A stretch of DNA of 64,000 nucleotides, taken from positions 1 through 64,000 of the forward strand of contig CAWDVK010000007.1 in assembly GCA_963805715.1 (NCBI GenBank). The letters run 5' to 3'. Shown here piece by piece: positions 8,262-16,340 of this stretch. Origin of the DNA: CAWDVK01 sp963805715. Lineage in GTDB: Bacteria > Actinomycetota > Actinomycetes > Streptosporangiales > Streptosporangiaceae. The translations under genes were made by a program, and so were the position numbers. Position 1 is the stretch's first letter; every line of letters begins with the position of its first letter. A model generated the notes under the pieces. The model worked only from the letters and a program-made list of their open reading frames with translations. It had not been told where the DNA came from and did not search any database.

Positions 8262-8891
8262 TCAGTCGCCCACGGCTCGGACAGCAGCATCCGCGTACTG
8301 GTCGTAGAGCTGGTCGGTGACCCGGACCGAGATGTCGATGATCTCGGCGACTGGCTCCGGGGCGCCGGCTTCCCCGGTCACGTAGGCGCGCTGGCGGGCG
8401 GCGTAGGCCAGGCTGGCCTGTTCCGCCCGCCAGCGCGCGTGCTCGGCATCGGCGCGGGCAGCCTCGCGCAGGAGGAGGAGATACATGCCGAGCATTCCGG
8501 CGGGCGGCACGCACACCCACCATGAGGTGAGCCGCAGCATCGTGCCCGCGGCAGCGGCGACTGCCAGGAGCACGAGCGTCAGCAGGGTGCGGCGCCGCGC
8601 CTGGATGATCCGGGATCTCCTGGGCGCCGGCGGGGGACGGCTGACCATCCGCTGCCCGGTCCGGTGACTGGAAAACGACAGCAGGCCGCGGCGGCGCGGC
8701 TCGCTGTCGTCGCCAGCCGGGCCGGCCAGCTCGCCATCCGGGTCCTCGGCCGCGTCCGTCTCGATGTCGATCTCGATCTCGACTTCCTCGGACACGCGCC
8801 CGAAGACAGCATGCGGCCGGTGCACCCACCGGGGAACCAGCAGGAACGCCCAGATGGCCACGATCGCGAGATAGAGAATGGCGCCGCTCAA
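8262..8891 (-). CDS. Divisome membrane protein SepX/GlpR
   Basis: The protein starts with one membrane helix directly after a short N-terminus (ILYLAIVAIWAFLLVPRW). A long acidic and basic cytoplasmic linker follows, then a hydrophobic pair of segments around residues 105-150, and an alanine-rich helical tail. This is the layout of SepX (Streptomyces) or GlpR (Corynebacterium), a divisome membrane protein that docks the gephyrin-like protein Glp. The glp gene lies nearby in the same block, which supports the call. The TTG at 8891 is preferred because GAGG lies 7 bases upstream and homologs have a very short N-terminus; a GTG at 8927 is the longer alternative. Confidence 0.75.
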   Translation of the reverse strand: MSGAILYLAIVAIWAFLLVPRWVHRPHAVFGRVSEEVEIEIDIETDAAEDPDGELAGPAGDDSEPRRRGLLSFSSHRTGQRMVSRPPPAPRRSRIIQARRRTLLTLVLLAVAAAAGTMLRLTSWWVCVPPAGMLGMYLLLLREAARADAEHARWRAEQASLAYAARQRAYVTGEAGAPEPVAEIIDISVRVTDQLYDQYADAAVRAVGD

Positions 8892-9108
8892 GGCGCCGCC
8901 TCGCGATCGCGGCCGCGCCGCGCCCACCGTAGTCCGCGCACCGGGCCAGGTACGTCGATGGGCGTGGTCACGTCACGCACGGTAAAGGCCGGCGGCTCAG
9001 TTGACGAGCATTCCGCCCGGTGTGTCGCAAGATAACGCTGCGAAGGCGCGAGAAAGCGCTGTCAGCCGGGGCCGCGTGAGCCGGTAACTGATGACCTGAG
9101 GCGTCTGG

Positions 9109-9126
9109 CGATATATCTTGTCTGGG
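9109..9126 (+). promoter_or_regulatory. -10 element with PadR-type operator; leaderless start
   Basis: TATCTT (9114-9119) sits exactly 6 bases before the GTG at 9126. The surrounding 16-mer beginning GCGATATATCTTG closely matches two sites in front of the PadR gene (41884-41899 and 41913-41928, minus strand). The gene behind it may therefore belong to that regulator. Confidence 0.5.
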
Positions 9127-9668
9127 TGACTACCCCGTTGTCTCCCGACGAGATCCGAGCGGCGGCCGCGGTCCATCACGAGCTAGGTCCCGATTATCAG
9201 AACGCGGTGGTGGACTCGTTCCTGGACAAGGTCGGCCGGGAGATCGACGCCCGGGTCGATGCCCGGCTGCGCGCCGGCACCAGCCCTCTGGCGCCCCCGC
9301 CCGCCGTGCGCGAGCGCGGATCCACTGATCGCGGGCAGATGTTCCTCGCTGTCGCATCGATCGCGCTCGGCATCCCGATCACGGCCATCGTCCTGTCGGT
9401 GGGATCACATCCGGCCGGGCTGGCCGGCCTGCTCATCGTCTGGGCCGCGATAGCCGCGATCAACATCGCCTACTCCGTCGGCGACCGCACGGCCGCTAGC
9501 CCCGCGCGAGGCCAGCGCGGCGCGAGGCCAGCGCGGCGCGAGGCCAGCGCGGCGCGACACTCCGGCGAGCCGCAGCCGATTCAGCCCGTCCGCGATCGTG
9601 ACGCGCTCACCGTGTTACGCCAGCGCGGCAGCAGGCCGTCCGGCACGTCCTCGACGGTGAGCGCATAA
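9126..9668 (+). CDS. Small membrane protein of unknown function
   Basis: The N-terminal 50 residues are helical and charged (SPDEIRAAAAVHHELGPDY, then DKVGREIDARVDARL). Two close hydrophobic segments follow (residues about 75-92 and 98-118), and then a low-complexity tail. This pattern is common in actinobacterial proteins of unknown function. The GTG start coincides with the transcription start predicted from the -10, so the mRNA is probably leaderless. The tail is written by a 16-bp tandem repeat, not a multiple of three, and the last 88 bases overlap the 3' end of the convergent GNAT gene. The true stop could therefore be upstream if the repeat has changed length. Confidence 0.7.
   Translation: MTTPLSPDEIRAAAAVHHELGPDYQNAVVDSFLDKVGREIDARVDARLRAGTSPLAPPPAVRERGSTDRGQMFLAVASIALGIPITAIVLSVGSHPAGLAGLLIVWAAIAAINIAYSVGDRTAASPARGQRGARPARREASAARHSGEPQPIQPVRDRDALTVLRQRGSRPSGTSSTVSA
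9506..9553. repeat. Tandem repeat, 3 x 16 bp
   Basis: The unit GCGAGGCCAGCGCGGC occurs three times without mismatch, inside the 3' end of the membrane-protein gene. The period is not a multiple of three, so each copy is read in a different frame. Confidence 0.9.
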
Positions 9669-10216
9669 CAGAGATGATCCCGCCAGGATCCGTCGATGTG
9701 CAGGCTGCGGCGGCGGATGCCTTCCTCGCGGAAGCCGAGCTTGTCCACCACCCGCCGGCTGGCCTGGTTGTCCGGCCGGATGGTCGCCTCGATGCGATGC
9801 AGCCCGACCGTGAAGAAGCAGTGGTCGATGGCCATGGCCAGCGCCGTCGGGATGACCCCGCGCCCGGCATAGGCCTCGTCAATCCAGTAGCCGACCTGGC
9901 CGGACCGGGCCGATCCCCACACGATGCTGCCCACGGTGAGCTGTCCGGCGAAGCGCCCGCCGTAGGTGACGACCCACGGCAGCGTGAGACCCTGCCGCGC
10001 CTCGTGCCGCATGGTCCTGGCCATGGCCACGTACGGGCCGAGGCTGGAGCGGTACAGCGGCGTCTCCGGATTGGTCGGCTCCCACGGGCGCAGCCATCCG
10101 CCATTGCGCACCCGGGAGTCCCGCCAGGCGGCCGCGTCCTTGACGCGGACCGGGCGCAGCCCGACCGGAGCATCCAGCAGTGTCGGCTCGGTCAGGGTGG
10201 CTGGCCATCCGCGCAT
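9581..10216 (-). CDS. GNAT acetyltransferase, RimJ/RimL type
   Basis: The protein is about 211 residues of the GNAT fold and would acetylate an N-terminal or side-chain amine using acetyl-CoA. It has an N-terminal GLRPVRVKDAAAWRDSR strand-helix, the acetyl-CoA loop YAGRGVIPTALAMAIDH (Q/RxxGxG/A type) and the C-terminal IRPDNQASRRVVDKLGF, all typical of RimJ/RimL. The gene sits in the sepX-mog-moaC-glp-galU block, as the rimJ-like gene does in other actinobacteria. Start candidates are ATG 10216, GTG 10225 and TTG 10246; the first is the shortest that keeps the domain. Confidence 0.85.
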   Translation of the reverse strand: MRGWPATLTEPTLLDAPVGLRPVRVKDAAAWRDSRVRNGGWLRPWEPTNPETPLYRSSLGPYVAMARTMRHEARQGLTLPWVVTYGGRFAGQLTVGSIVWGSARSGQVGYWIDEAYAGRGVIPTALAMAIDHCFFTVGLHRIEATIRPDNQASRRVVDKLGFREEGIRRRSLHIDGSWRDHLCYALTVEDVPDGLLPRWRNTVSASRSRTG

Positions 10217-10406
10217 GCGTCCCACGGCAGTATCTTTCCCCGGCAATCGGTCCGGCGCTATCCGGTCACGCTACGAAACCCGCGAATATCGTATGTGTCC
10301 GCGCCGGCGTTGCCCGAACAGCGCACGGCAGACCCCAGCATGCCCGCCGCGGTGCCCGTCGGCCGGCCTGCCGGGCGCCGCGGCCAGATGGCGGCCGCGC
10401 ACCAGG

Positions 10407-10910
10407 TCAGCCTGGCGCCGGCCGCGGGTGATCGCCGCCCCGTACCTGGTCGACGGCGTGCTCCAGCAGGCCGGACAGCACCGTCATCCCGTCCCGCACG
10501 CCGCCGGTCGAGCCGGGCAGGTTGACGATGATGGTCGTTCCGGCCAGGCCCGCGATGCCGCGGGAGAGCACGGCCGCGGGCACCCCAGCCGCCAGGCCGG
10601 CTGCCCTGATCGCCTCGGACACGCCCGGGATCTCCCGGTCGATCACGCCGCGGGTCATCTCGGGCGTGCGGTCGGCCGGCGTAAGCCCCGTCCCGCCGGT
10701 AGTGATCACCACGTCGTAGCCGGCCGACACGGCCTCGCGCAGGGCCGCCTCCACCGGGCGGCCGTCCGGCACGACACGCGGCCCGTCGGTCTCGCACCCT
10801 GCCGCGCGCAGCAGTTCCGCCAGCACCGGCCCGGACTTGTCCGGGTAGATCCCGGCCGCGGCCCGGTTCGAGACCGTGATGGCGAGCGCCCGGATCACGG
10901 CCGCCGCCAC
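10407..10910 (-). CDS. mog: Molybdopterin adenylyltransferase (Mog/MoaB family)
   Basis: This 167-residue MPT-binding protein activates molybdopterin with ATP before metal insertion. The hallmark TTGGTGLTPADRTPE lies at residues 69-83, and the C-terminal part carries NLPGSTGGVRDG. The GTG start overlaps the end of moaC (stop 10895). The genes run glp, moaC, mog in transcription order with overlapping ends, a molybdenum-cofactor operon. Confidence 0.9.
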   Translation of the reverse strand: MAAAVIRALAITVSNRAAAGIYPDKSGPVLAELLRAAGCETDGPRVVPDGRPVEAALREAVSAGYDVVITTGGTGLTPADRTPEMTRGVIDREIPGVSEAIRAAGLAAGVPAAVLSRGIAGLAGTTIIVNLPGSTGGVRDGMTVLSGLLEHAVDQVRGGDHPRPAPG

Positions 10911-11374
10911 GTGCCGGTCTTGCCGCCGGTCTTCTCCTCCACCAGCACGTCGGTGATCACCGCTGCCGGGTCGATGGCCTTGACCATGTCGATCAGCGCC
11001 AGCGCGCCGACGGTCACCGCCGTCAGCGCCTCCATCTCCACGCCGGTGCGGTCGGCGGTCCGGGTCGTGGCCGTGATCGTCACCCCGCGGTCAGCGACCT
11101 CCAGCTCGACCGCGACCGAGTGCAGCCCGATCGGATGGCACAGCGGGATCAGGTCGGGCGTGCGCTTGGCCCCCTGGATCGCGGCGATCCGGGCGACCGA
11201 GAGCGCGTCGCCCTTGGGCACGGTGCCCTCCCGCAGGGCGGCCACCGCGGCCGGGGACAGCAGCACCGTGCCGGACGCACGGGCCGCCCGCGACGTGATC
11301 TCCTTGCCGGAGACATCCACCATCCGGGCATGCCCGGCGCTGTCCAGGTGGGCCAGCTGCGACGGCTCGGTCAC
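10895..11374 (-). CDS. moaC: Cyclic pyranopterin monophosphate synthase
   Basis: MoaC makes cPMP from the MoaA product in molybdenum-cofactor synthesis. At 159 residues it has the family length. It shows MVDVSGKEIT near the N-terminus, the active-site LIPLCHPIGL, and GVEMEALTAVTVGALALIDM with VKAIDP at the end. The GTG start overlaps the glp stop by GTGA, and its own end overlaps mog, so translation is coupled across all three. Confidence 0.95.
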   Translation of the reverse strand: MTEPSQLAHLDSAGHARMVDVSGKEITSRAARASGTVLLSPAAVAALREGTVPKGDALSVARIAAIQGAKRTPDLIPLCHPIGLHSVAVELEVADRGVTITATTRTADRTGVEMEALTAVTVGALALIDMVKAIDPAAVITDVLVEEKTGGKTGTWRRP

Positions 11375-12633
11375 GGCAGGTCCAGCACGTCGACGGTGTC
11401 GCCCGCGCCGAGCCCGGTGACCTTCTCCGGCACGATGATCAGTGCATTGGACCTGGCCAGCGCGGCCAGCTGGTGGGACGACTGGCCGGAGACCGGCTCG
11501 ACCGTGCCGGCGCCGGGGTCCAGGCTGCCGCGCAGGAATGATCTCTTGCCCTGCGGGGACCGGACCGGCGCGGCCAGGGTGGCCTGGCGCACGGCGGGCA
11601 TCCTGGGCGCCTGATTCTGCAGGGCATCCAGAGCCGGGGCTATGAAGAGCCAGAACGATACGTAGGCGCTGACCGGGTTGCCCGGCAGCGTGAAGATCGG
11701 GGTGGAATCGGGACCCACGAAGCCGAAGCCCTGCGGCATCCCTGGCTGCATCGCCACCTTGCGGAAGCTCACAGTGCCCAGGGCGGTCAGCGCGGCCTTG
11801 ACCACGTCGTGCTCGGCGCCCATGCTGACCCCGCCGCTGGTGACGATCAGGTCGGCCCCGGCCAGTGCCTCGTCGATGGCGGCCAGCACGCTGACGGTGT
11901 CGTCCCGGACGACGGGATGCCGCCGGGCGACAGCGCCGGCCCGGCTGGCGGCGGCGGCCAGCATGACGCTGTTGGACTCCCAGATCTGGCCGGGAAGCAG
12001 CGGCCTGCCCGGCTCGATCAGCTCGTTGCCGGTCGAGATCACGCTCACCCGCGGCCGGGGCCGCGCCAGCACCCGGTCATGCCCGGTCGCCGCGAGCAGC
12101 CCGAGCTGGACGGGGCCGAGCCGGGTACCGGCGGTCAGCAGCACGTCGCCGGGGCTGGCGTCACCCCCCAGGCGGCGGACCGCGGCCCCGGCCGGAACGG
12201 CCTGCATGAACGTCGCCCGGTCCGAGCCGCCATCGGTCAGCTCCACCGGCACGACCGCGTCGGCGCCGGCCGGCAGCAGCGCCCCGGTCATGATCCGGAT
12301 GCAGGTGCCGGGCGTGAGCTCACGCTGCGCGGTATCCCCGGCCGCCACTTCCGCGGCGACCGGCAGGGTCACGGGGGCCTCGGCGGTCGCGGTGGCCACG
12401 TCGGCGGCCAGCACGGCGTAGCCGTCCATGGCCGAGTTGTCGAACGGCGGCAGCGGGGAGCGGGCGGCGACATCGCCGGCCAGCACCGAACCGTCAGCCA
12501 CGGCCAGCCCGAGTTCCAGCGGCGGGAGCGGCGCGATGGCGGCCAGCACGTCGCTGAGGTAGTCCTCCACGGATTCCATCGCGGCCTGACCGGCCCGGTC
12601 GCCGTGGCCGTCAGTGGTCATCCCACTGGTCAT
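11371..12633 (-). CDS. glp: Gephyrin-like molybdotransferase Glp/MoeA
   Basis: The product inserts molybdate into adenylylated molybdopterin. In actinobacteria the paralog called Glp also binds the divisome with SepX/GlpR. The 420-residue MoeA shows PPFDNSAMDGYA, GTCIRIMTGALLPAGAD, the VSVISTGNEL motif, TSGGVSMGAEHD and LPGNPVSAYVSFW. The nearby sepX/glpR-like gene supports the Glp assignment rather than a purely metabolic MoeA. The ATG overlaps the galU stop by four bases. Confidence 0.92.
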   Translation of the reverse strand: MTSGMTTDGHGDRAGQAAMESVEDYLSDVLAAIAPLPPLELGLAVADGSVLAGDVAARSPLPPFDNSAMDGYAVLAADVATATAEAPVTLPVAAEVAAGDTAQRELTPGTCIRIMTGALLPAGADAVVPVELTDGGSDRATFMQAVPAGAAVRRLGGDASPGDVLLTAGTRLGPVQLGLLAATGHDRVLARPRPRVSVISTGNELIEPGRPLLPGQIWESNSVMLAAAASRAGAVARRHPVVRDDTVSVLAAIDEALAGADLIVTSGGVSMGAEHDVVKAALTALGTVSFRKVAMQPGMPQGFGFVGPDSTPIFTLPGNPVSAYVSFWLFIAPALDALQNQAPRMPAVRQATLAAPVRSPQGKRSFLRGSLDPGAGTVEPVSGQSSHQLAALARSNALIIVPEKVTGLGAGDTVDVLDLP

Positions 12634-13559
12634 AGGACTGCGTCGGCCGGCTGCAGTCGGTCCAGGTAGCCGCGCAGCCAGGGCACGAACTCCGGCGCGA
12701 TGTCCTCGCGCTGGCAGGCGAACTGAATCAGGGTGCGCAGGTAATCCAGCTTGTTGCCGGTGTCATAGCGGCGGCCGCGGAACAGCACGCCGTGCACGCC
12801 GCCGCCGTCGGTGCCGTTGCCCTGGTCGGCCCGGGCGAGCGTGCGCAGGGCGTCGGTGAGCTGGATCTCGCCGCCCCGGCCGGGCTGCGTGTTCCGCAGC
12901 ACGCCGAAGATGGCGGGATCGCAGATGTAGCGGCCGATGACGATCCAGTTGGACGGAGCGTCGGCCGGATCGGGCTTCTCGACCAGGTCGGTGACCGCGA
13001 CCACGTCGGCGGCATCGGTCGGCTTCATGGCCACGCAGCCATACGACGAGATCTGCTCGGGCTCGACTTCCATCAGCGCGACGACGCTCCCGCCATAACG
13101 CTGCCTGACCTCGAGCATGCGCTGCAGCAGCGGGTCGCGCGGGTCGATGAAGTCGTCGCCCAGCAGCACGGCAAAGGGCGAATTGCCGACGTGCTCGGCC
13201 GCGCACAGCACCGCGTGCCCGAGGCCGAGCGCGACGCCCTGCCGGACGTAGTGCACCTTGGCCAGCTCGGCCGAGGCCCGGACCTGGTCAACGCCGGCCT
13301 CGTTGCCCTTGTCGGCGAGGGCTTCCTCAAGCTCGTGATTGCGGTCGAAATGGTCCTCGATCGCCCGTTTGCCCCGGCCGGTGATCAGCAGGACGTCGCG
13401 CAGGCCCGCATCCACGGCCTCCTCGACCACGTACTGGATCGTGGGCGTGTCGATGACGGGCAGCATTTCCTTGGGCATCGCCTTGGTGGCGGGCAGGAAC
13501 CTGGTTCCCAGGCCCGCAACCGGGACAACCGCCTTGGTTACGGCAGCAGATTCAGCCAT
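12630..13559 (-). CDS. galU: UTP-glucose-1-phosphate uridylyltransferase
   Basis: GalU makes UDP-glucose for cell-wall glycans and trehalose. The nucleotidyltransferase signature VPVAGLGTRFLPATKAMPKE lies at the N-terminus, and PTIQYVVEEAVDAG, GVALGLGHAVL and FAVLLGDDF follow in order. The length of 309 residues is normal. The start is ATG 13559. A TAAGGT -10 lies 7 bases upstream of it, so the transcript is probably leaderless. The gene is divergent from the folate cyclo-ligase and reads into glp-moaC-mog. Confidence 0.95.
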   Translation of the reverse strand: MAESAAVTKAVVPVAGLGTRFLPATKAMPKEMLPVIDTPTIQYVVEEAVDAGLRDVLLITGRGKRAIEDHFDRNHELEEALADKGNEAGVDQVRASAELAKVHYVRQGVALGLGHAVLCAAEHVGNSPFAVLLGDDFIDPRDPLLQRMLEVRQRYGGSVVALMEVEPEQISSYGCVAMKPTDAADVVAVTDLVEKPDPADAPSNWIVIGRYICDPAIFGVLRNTQPGRGGEIQLTDALRTLARADQGNGTDGGGVHGVLFRGRRYDTGNKLDYLRTLIQFACQREDIAPEFVPWLRGYLDRLQPADAVL

Positions 13560-13602
13560 GCTGAGAACCTTAAGCCAACAACCCGGAGGGCTTGCGCACC
13601 GC

Positions 13603-14244
13603 ATGGCCAGGGACCGCTCAGCGACGGGGGACGAATCGGCTGATACGGCTGCCCGCAAGGCAATTCTGCGCGAGCGGCTGCTGGCCGCGCGGCGGGGGCT
13701 GGATCCGCAGGCCCGTGCCGCCGCCGGGCACCAGCTCAGGGACGCGGTGCTCGGGGCACCGGAGACCGAGATGGCCGGGGTGGTCGCCGCTTACCTGTCG
13801 GTCGGCACCGAGCCGGACACCCGCGGGCTGGTCTACGCGCTGTGGAAGCGGGGAACCTATGTCCTGCTCCCGCTGCTGCGGCCGGGCGGCGACCTGGACT
13901 GGGCCTCCTACGAGGGCCCGGACTCGGTCGCGCCCGGCCCCCACGGGCTGCTGGAGCCCACCGAGCGGCCCCGCGGCGTGGCCGCCATCACCAGTGCTGA
14001 CCTGGTCATCGTGCCGGCGCTGGCCGCTGACCGGCGGGGACAGCGGCTCGGCCGGGGCGGCGGCAGCTACGACCGGGCACTGGCCAGGGTCGGCCCGGCC
14101 GTGCTGACCGTCGCGCTGCTCTACGACGGGGAACTGCTGGATGACATCCCGGCCGGTCCCTTTGACCAGCCAGTTCGGGCGGCCGCCCGGCCCGGTGAAG
14201 GAATCACCAGGCTGCCTTCGCCGTTGCTACCATTTAGCAGTTGA
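13603..14244 (+). CDS. 5-formyltetrahydrofolate cyclo-ligase
   Basis: This 213-residue enzyme converts 5-formyl-THF to 5,10-methenyl-THF with ATP, recycling folate. It has the N-terminal arginine/lysine helix (ARKAILRERLLAARR), a central VAAYLSVGTEPDT strand, and the family motif LGRGGGSYDRAL near residue 150. ATG 13603 follows GGAGGG at 13585-13590. The divergent galU and the following zinc-ribbon gene give the same neighbourhood seen around the cyclo-ligase gene of mycobacteria. Confidence 0.92.
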   Translation: MARDRSATGDESADTAARKAILRERLLAARRGLDPQARAAAGHQLRDAVLGAPETEMAGVVAAYLSVGTEPDTRGLVYALWKRGTYVLLPLLRPGGDLDWASYEGPDSVAPGPHGLLEPTERPRGVAAITSADLVIVPALAADRRGQRLGRGGGSYDRALARVGPAVLTVALLYDGELLDDIPAGPFDQPVRAAARPGEGITRLPSPLLPFSS

Positions 14245-14260
14245 GCGCGGCGAGTGCTAA
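14234..14260 (+). promoter_or_regulatory. CIRCE-like element (HrcA-type operator)
   Basis: The sequence is TTAGCAGTT, nine bases, GAGTGCTAA. The spacing and the right arm match the CIRCE consensus exactly; the left arm differs at two positions (TTAGCACTC expected). It ends 34 bases before the GTG of the zinc-ribbon gene, so the heat-shock repressor HrcA probably controls that gene. Confidence 0.75.
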
Positions 14261-14294
14261 AGCCCGCCGTGGTTGCGGTGCAGAGGAGGATTCA

Positions 14295-14720
14295 GTGCCG
14301 ACGTATCAGTACGCCTGCACCGATTGCGGAGATCGGACCGAGGTCGTGCAGAAGTTCACCGACGATTCGCTGTCGGTGTGCGCGACCTGCGGGGGCAGGC
14401 TCCGCAAGGTCTTCTCCCCGGTCGGCATCGTGTTCAAGGGGTCCGGCTTCTACCGGACCGACAGCCGGGCCGGCAGCGCCACGGACGGCAAGCCGGCCAT
14501 GGAGAAGGCCGTCAACGGCAGTCCGGCCGCCGGCGACTCCGGGGCGGCCGCGAAGTCCGGCTCCGGCGCCGCGGCCAGCGACAAGTCCGCTGGCGACAAG
14601 CCTGCTGGCGACAAGCCTGCTGGCGACAAGTCCGGCGGGGACAAGGCCGGCCAGGCGGCCAGCTCCTCGTCGTCCGGCTCGTCCTCAGCCGCGTCCTCGT
14701 CGGGCTCGAAAGTCGCCTGA
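14295..14720 (+). CDS. FmdB-family zinc-ribbon protein, Ruc-like redox chaperone
   Basis: The N-terminus is a four-cysteine zinc ribbon (YACTDCGDRTE and SVCATCGGRL, residues 7-10 and 28-31). It is followed by the FmdB signature FSPVGIVFKGSGFYRTD and a long disordered tail of AGDKP repeats. In M. tuberculosis the same neighbourhood (galU, folate cyclo-ligase) contains Rv0991c/Ruc, a redox-regulated chaperone with a disordered tail that, as I recall, belongs to the HrcA regulon. The CIRCE-like site upstream agrees with that. The start is GTG 14295 after GAGGAGGA at 14283-14290. Calling it Ruc-like is inference from synteny, tail and operator. Confidence 0.85.
   Translation: MPTYQYACTDCGDRTEVVQKFTDDSLSVCATCGGRLRKVFSPVGIVFKGSGFYRTDSRAGSATDGKPAMEKAVNGSPAAGDSGAAAKSGSGAAASDKSAGDKPAGDKPAGDKSGGDKAGQAASSSSSGSSSAASSSGSKVA
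14574..14648. repeat. Tandem repeat, 5 x 15 bp, coding for AGDKP
   Basis: The unit GCTGGCGACAAGCCT occurs with small variations five times, in frame, making the charged disordered tail of the zinc-ribbon protein. Confidence 0.9.
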
Positions 14721-14726
14721 CCGGCC

Positions 14727-15533
14727 GTGGCCGACCTGGCCAGCATCGGGGTCATCGGCGGGTCCGGGTTCTACGAGTTCCTTGACGCGGCGGACGAGAT
14801 TGAGGTCGAGACCCCGTTTGGCATGCCGAGCGACCGGCTGGTGATCGGCCAGGTAGCGGGGCGCCGGGTGGCCTTCCTGCCCCGGCACGGTCGTGATCAT
14901 CAGTTCCCGCCGCACCAGATCCCGTACCGGGCCAACCTGTGGGCGCTGCGGTCGGTCGGCGTCACGCAGGTGCTGGCGCCGAGCGCGGTCGGCTCGCTGA
15001 CATCGTCCCACGGGCCGGGGACGCTCGTGGTGCCGGACCAGCTCGTGGACCGGACCACCGGGCGCGCGCAGACCTTCTACGAAACCGGCGGGGCCGTGCA
15101 CGTCCAGTTCGCCGACCCCTACTGCCCCGTCGGCCGGGCGCACGCCATCAGCGGCGCCGCGGCCGCGGGCTGGGACCCGGCGTCGTCCGGGACGCTCGTG
15201 GTCATCGACGGCCCGCGCTTCTCCACCAGGGCCGAGTCGCGCTGGTATGCGGCGCAGGGCTGGACGATCATCGGCATGACCGGCCACCCGGAGGCGGTGC
15301 TGGCCCGCGAGCTCGCGCTCTGTTACACCACGCTGGCCCTGGTCACCGACACCGATGCCGGAGTCGAGGAGGGCGAGGGGGTGACGCACGCGGAGGTGTT
15401 CCGGGTGTTCGCGAGCAACATCCTCAAGCTGCGCGGGCTGCTGCTCGGCATCGTCGGCAGCCTGCCCGAGTCGCGCGACTGCCCGTGCGCGCATGCGCTG
15501 GACGGGCTGCAGCTGCCGATCAGGCTGCCCTGA
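14727..15533 (+). CDS. mtnP: S-methyl-5'-thioadenosine phosphorylase
   Basis: MtnP splits methylthioadenosine with phosphate to adenine and methylthioribose-1-phosphate. The 268-residue protein begins with IGVIGGSGFYEFLD, the phosphate-binding N-terminus of the class-II nucleoside phosphorylases. It continues with FLPRHGRDHQFPPHQIPYRAN, the GPRFSTRAESRWY loop and the GMTGHPEAVLARELALCY substrate region. The TGHPE variant is usual in bacterial MtnP. The GTG start is 6 bases after the zinc-ribbon stop, so the two genes are probably co-transcribed. Confidence 0.93.
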   Translation: MADLASIGVIGGSGFYEFLDAADEIEVETPFGMPSDRLVIGQVAGRRVAFLPRHGRDHQFPPHQIPYRANLWALRSVGVTQVLAPSAVGSLTSSHGPGTLVVPDQLVDRTTGRAQTFYETGGAVHVQFADPYCPVGRAHAISGAAAAGWDPASSGTLVVIDGPRFSTRAESRWYAAQGWTIIGMTGHPEAVLARELALCYTTLALVTDTDAGVEEGEGVTHAEVFRVFASNILKLRGLLLGIVGSLPESRDCPCAHALDGLQLPIRLP

Positions 15534-15625
15534 GCAGCTGGGCAGGACCGTGATAGTGGCGGCGCGCGCTACCGGCTACGCTTGATCCGGCCCGCTGGTC
15601 CGGCCCGCTGGTCCGGCGTGGCCCG

Positions 15626-15698
15626 GCCCCGATAGCTCAGTGGATAGAGCGACCGCCTCCTAAGCGGTAGGCCGCAGGTTCGAGTCCTGCTCGGGGCG
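15626..15698 (+). tRNA. tRNA-Arg (CCT)
   Basis: Acceptor GCCCCGA pairs with TCGGGGC, the D-arm is AGCTCAGTGGATAGAGC, the anticodon stem ACCGC/GCGGT encloses loop CTCCTAA, and the T-arm contains GGTTCGAGTCC. The anticodon CCT reads AGG. Confidence 0.95.
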
Positions 15699-15800
15699 CA
15701 TGGCCCGCCGCCGCCCGGTTAAGCGATGTGGCCGGCGGGAAGAAACCGGCTCTGAGTGCCGAGCGTCTGTCGCCCGTGCCCGTCAGGGAGCCGAGGTCGG

Positions 15801-16340
15801 ATGGAAGGCCAGGCGAGGATCACCGCCAAGGTCGAGCATGCCCGGGCGGTCGAGCAGGTGCTGCAGTGGCTCGGCTGGTCGGTAGCGGCTCTGGGCGTGC
15901 TGGGGGTGGTCGCGTTCGCGGTGCTCTGGGCCGTGGGGGAGCTCAACCTGGATCAGGCCGTGAGCCTGATCCTGGGCACCGCGCTGGCGACCGTCCTGTC
16001 CGGTGCGACCGCGTACGGATCGGGCGTCAACGTGGGCCTGGGCGCTGAGCGGCTGGAGCTCGCGGCGCTGGCCGAGTCGCGCCAGGCGGAGCCGGGCCGG
16101 CGGCGCGGCGGGGTCGCTGAGCACGAAGCGCGCCATCGCATCCGGGAGCACGTCCTGGCTGCCGGCCGGCACCGGCCGGCACCGGGCGGCAGCGGATCGC
16201 CGCGCGCTAGGTGGCGAGAAGCTGCCTTGCCTGAGACGGCGCGGGACTGCCGATGTCAGCGGAGTGCAGCCAGCCGAGCAGGGCCGGGGACGCCAGCAGG
16301 GCGGCGCGCTCGTGGTAGCGGGCCAGCTCAGCGCTGGTGA
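15801..16340 (+). CDS. Small hypothetical membrane protein
   Basis: An amphipathic N-terminus (QARITAKVEHARAVEQVLQWL) leads into two membrane helices at about residues 20-42 and 50-70, followed by a charged tail. I do not recognise the family. ATG 15801 has GGGAG and GAGG upstream. The open frame continues to 16340, but its last 130 bases overlap the 3' end of the convergent sulfotransferase gene and look like noise, so the natural stop may be lost or shifted. The gene follows tRNA-Arg directly. Confidence 0.6.
   Translation: MEGQARITAKVEHARAVEQVLQWLGWSVAALGVLGVVAFAVLWAVGELNLDQAVSLILGTALATVLSGATAYGSGVNVGLGAERLELAALAESRQAEPGRRRGGVAEHEARHRIREHVLAAGRHRPAPGGSGSPRARWREAALPETARDCRCQRSAASRAGPGTPAGRRARGSGPAQRW

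Noticed and set aside
15541..15625. Repeated GGTCCGGCCCGCT before tRNA-Arg as a regulatory array
   Set aside because: There are only two short copies with no symmetry, so I treated them as chance in GC-rich sequence.
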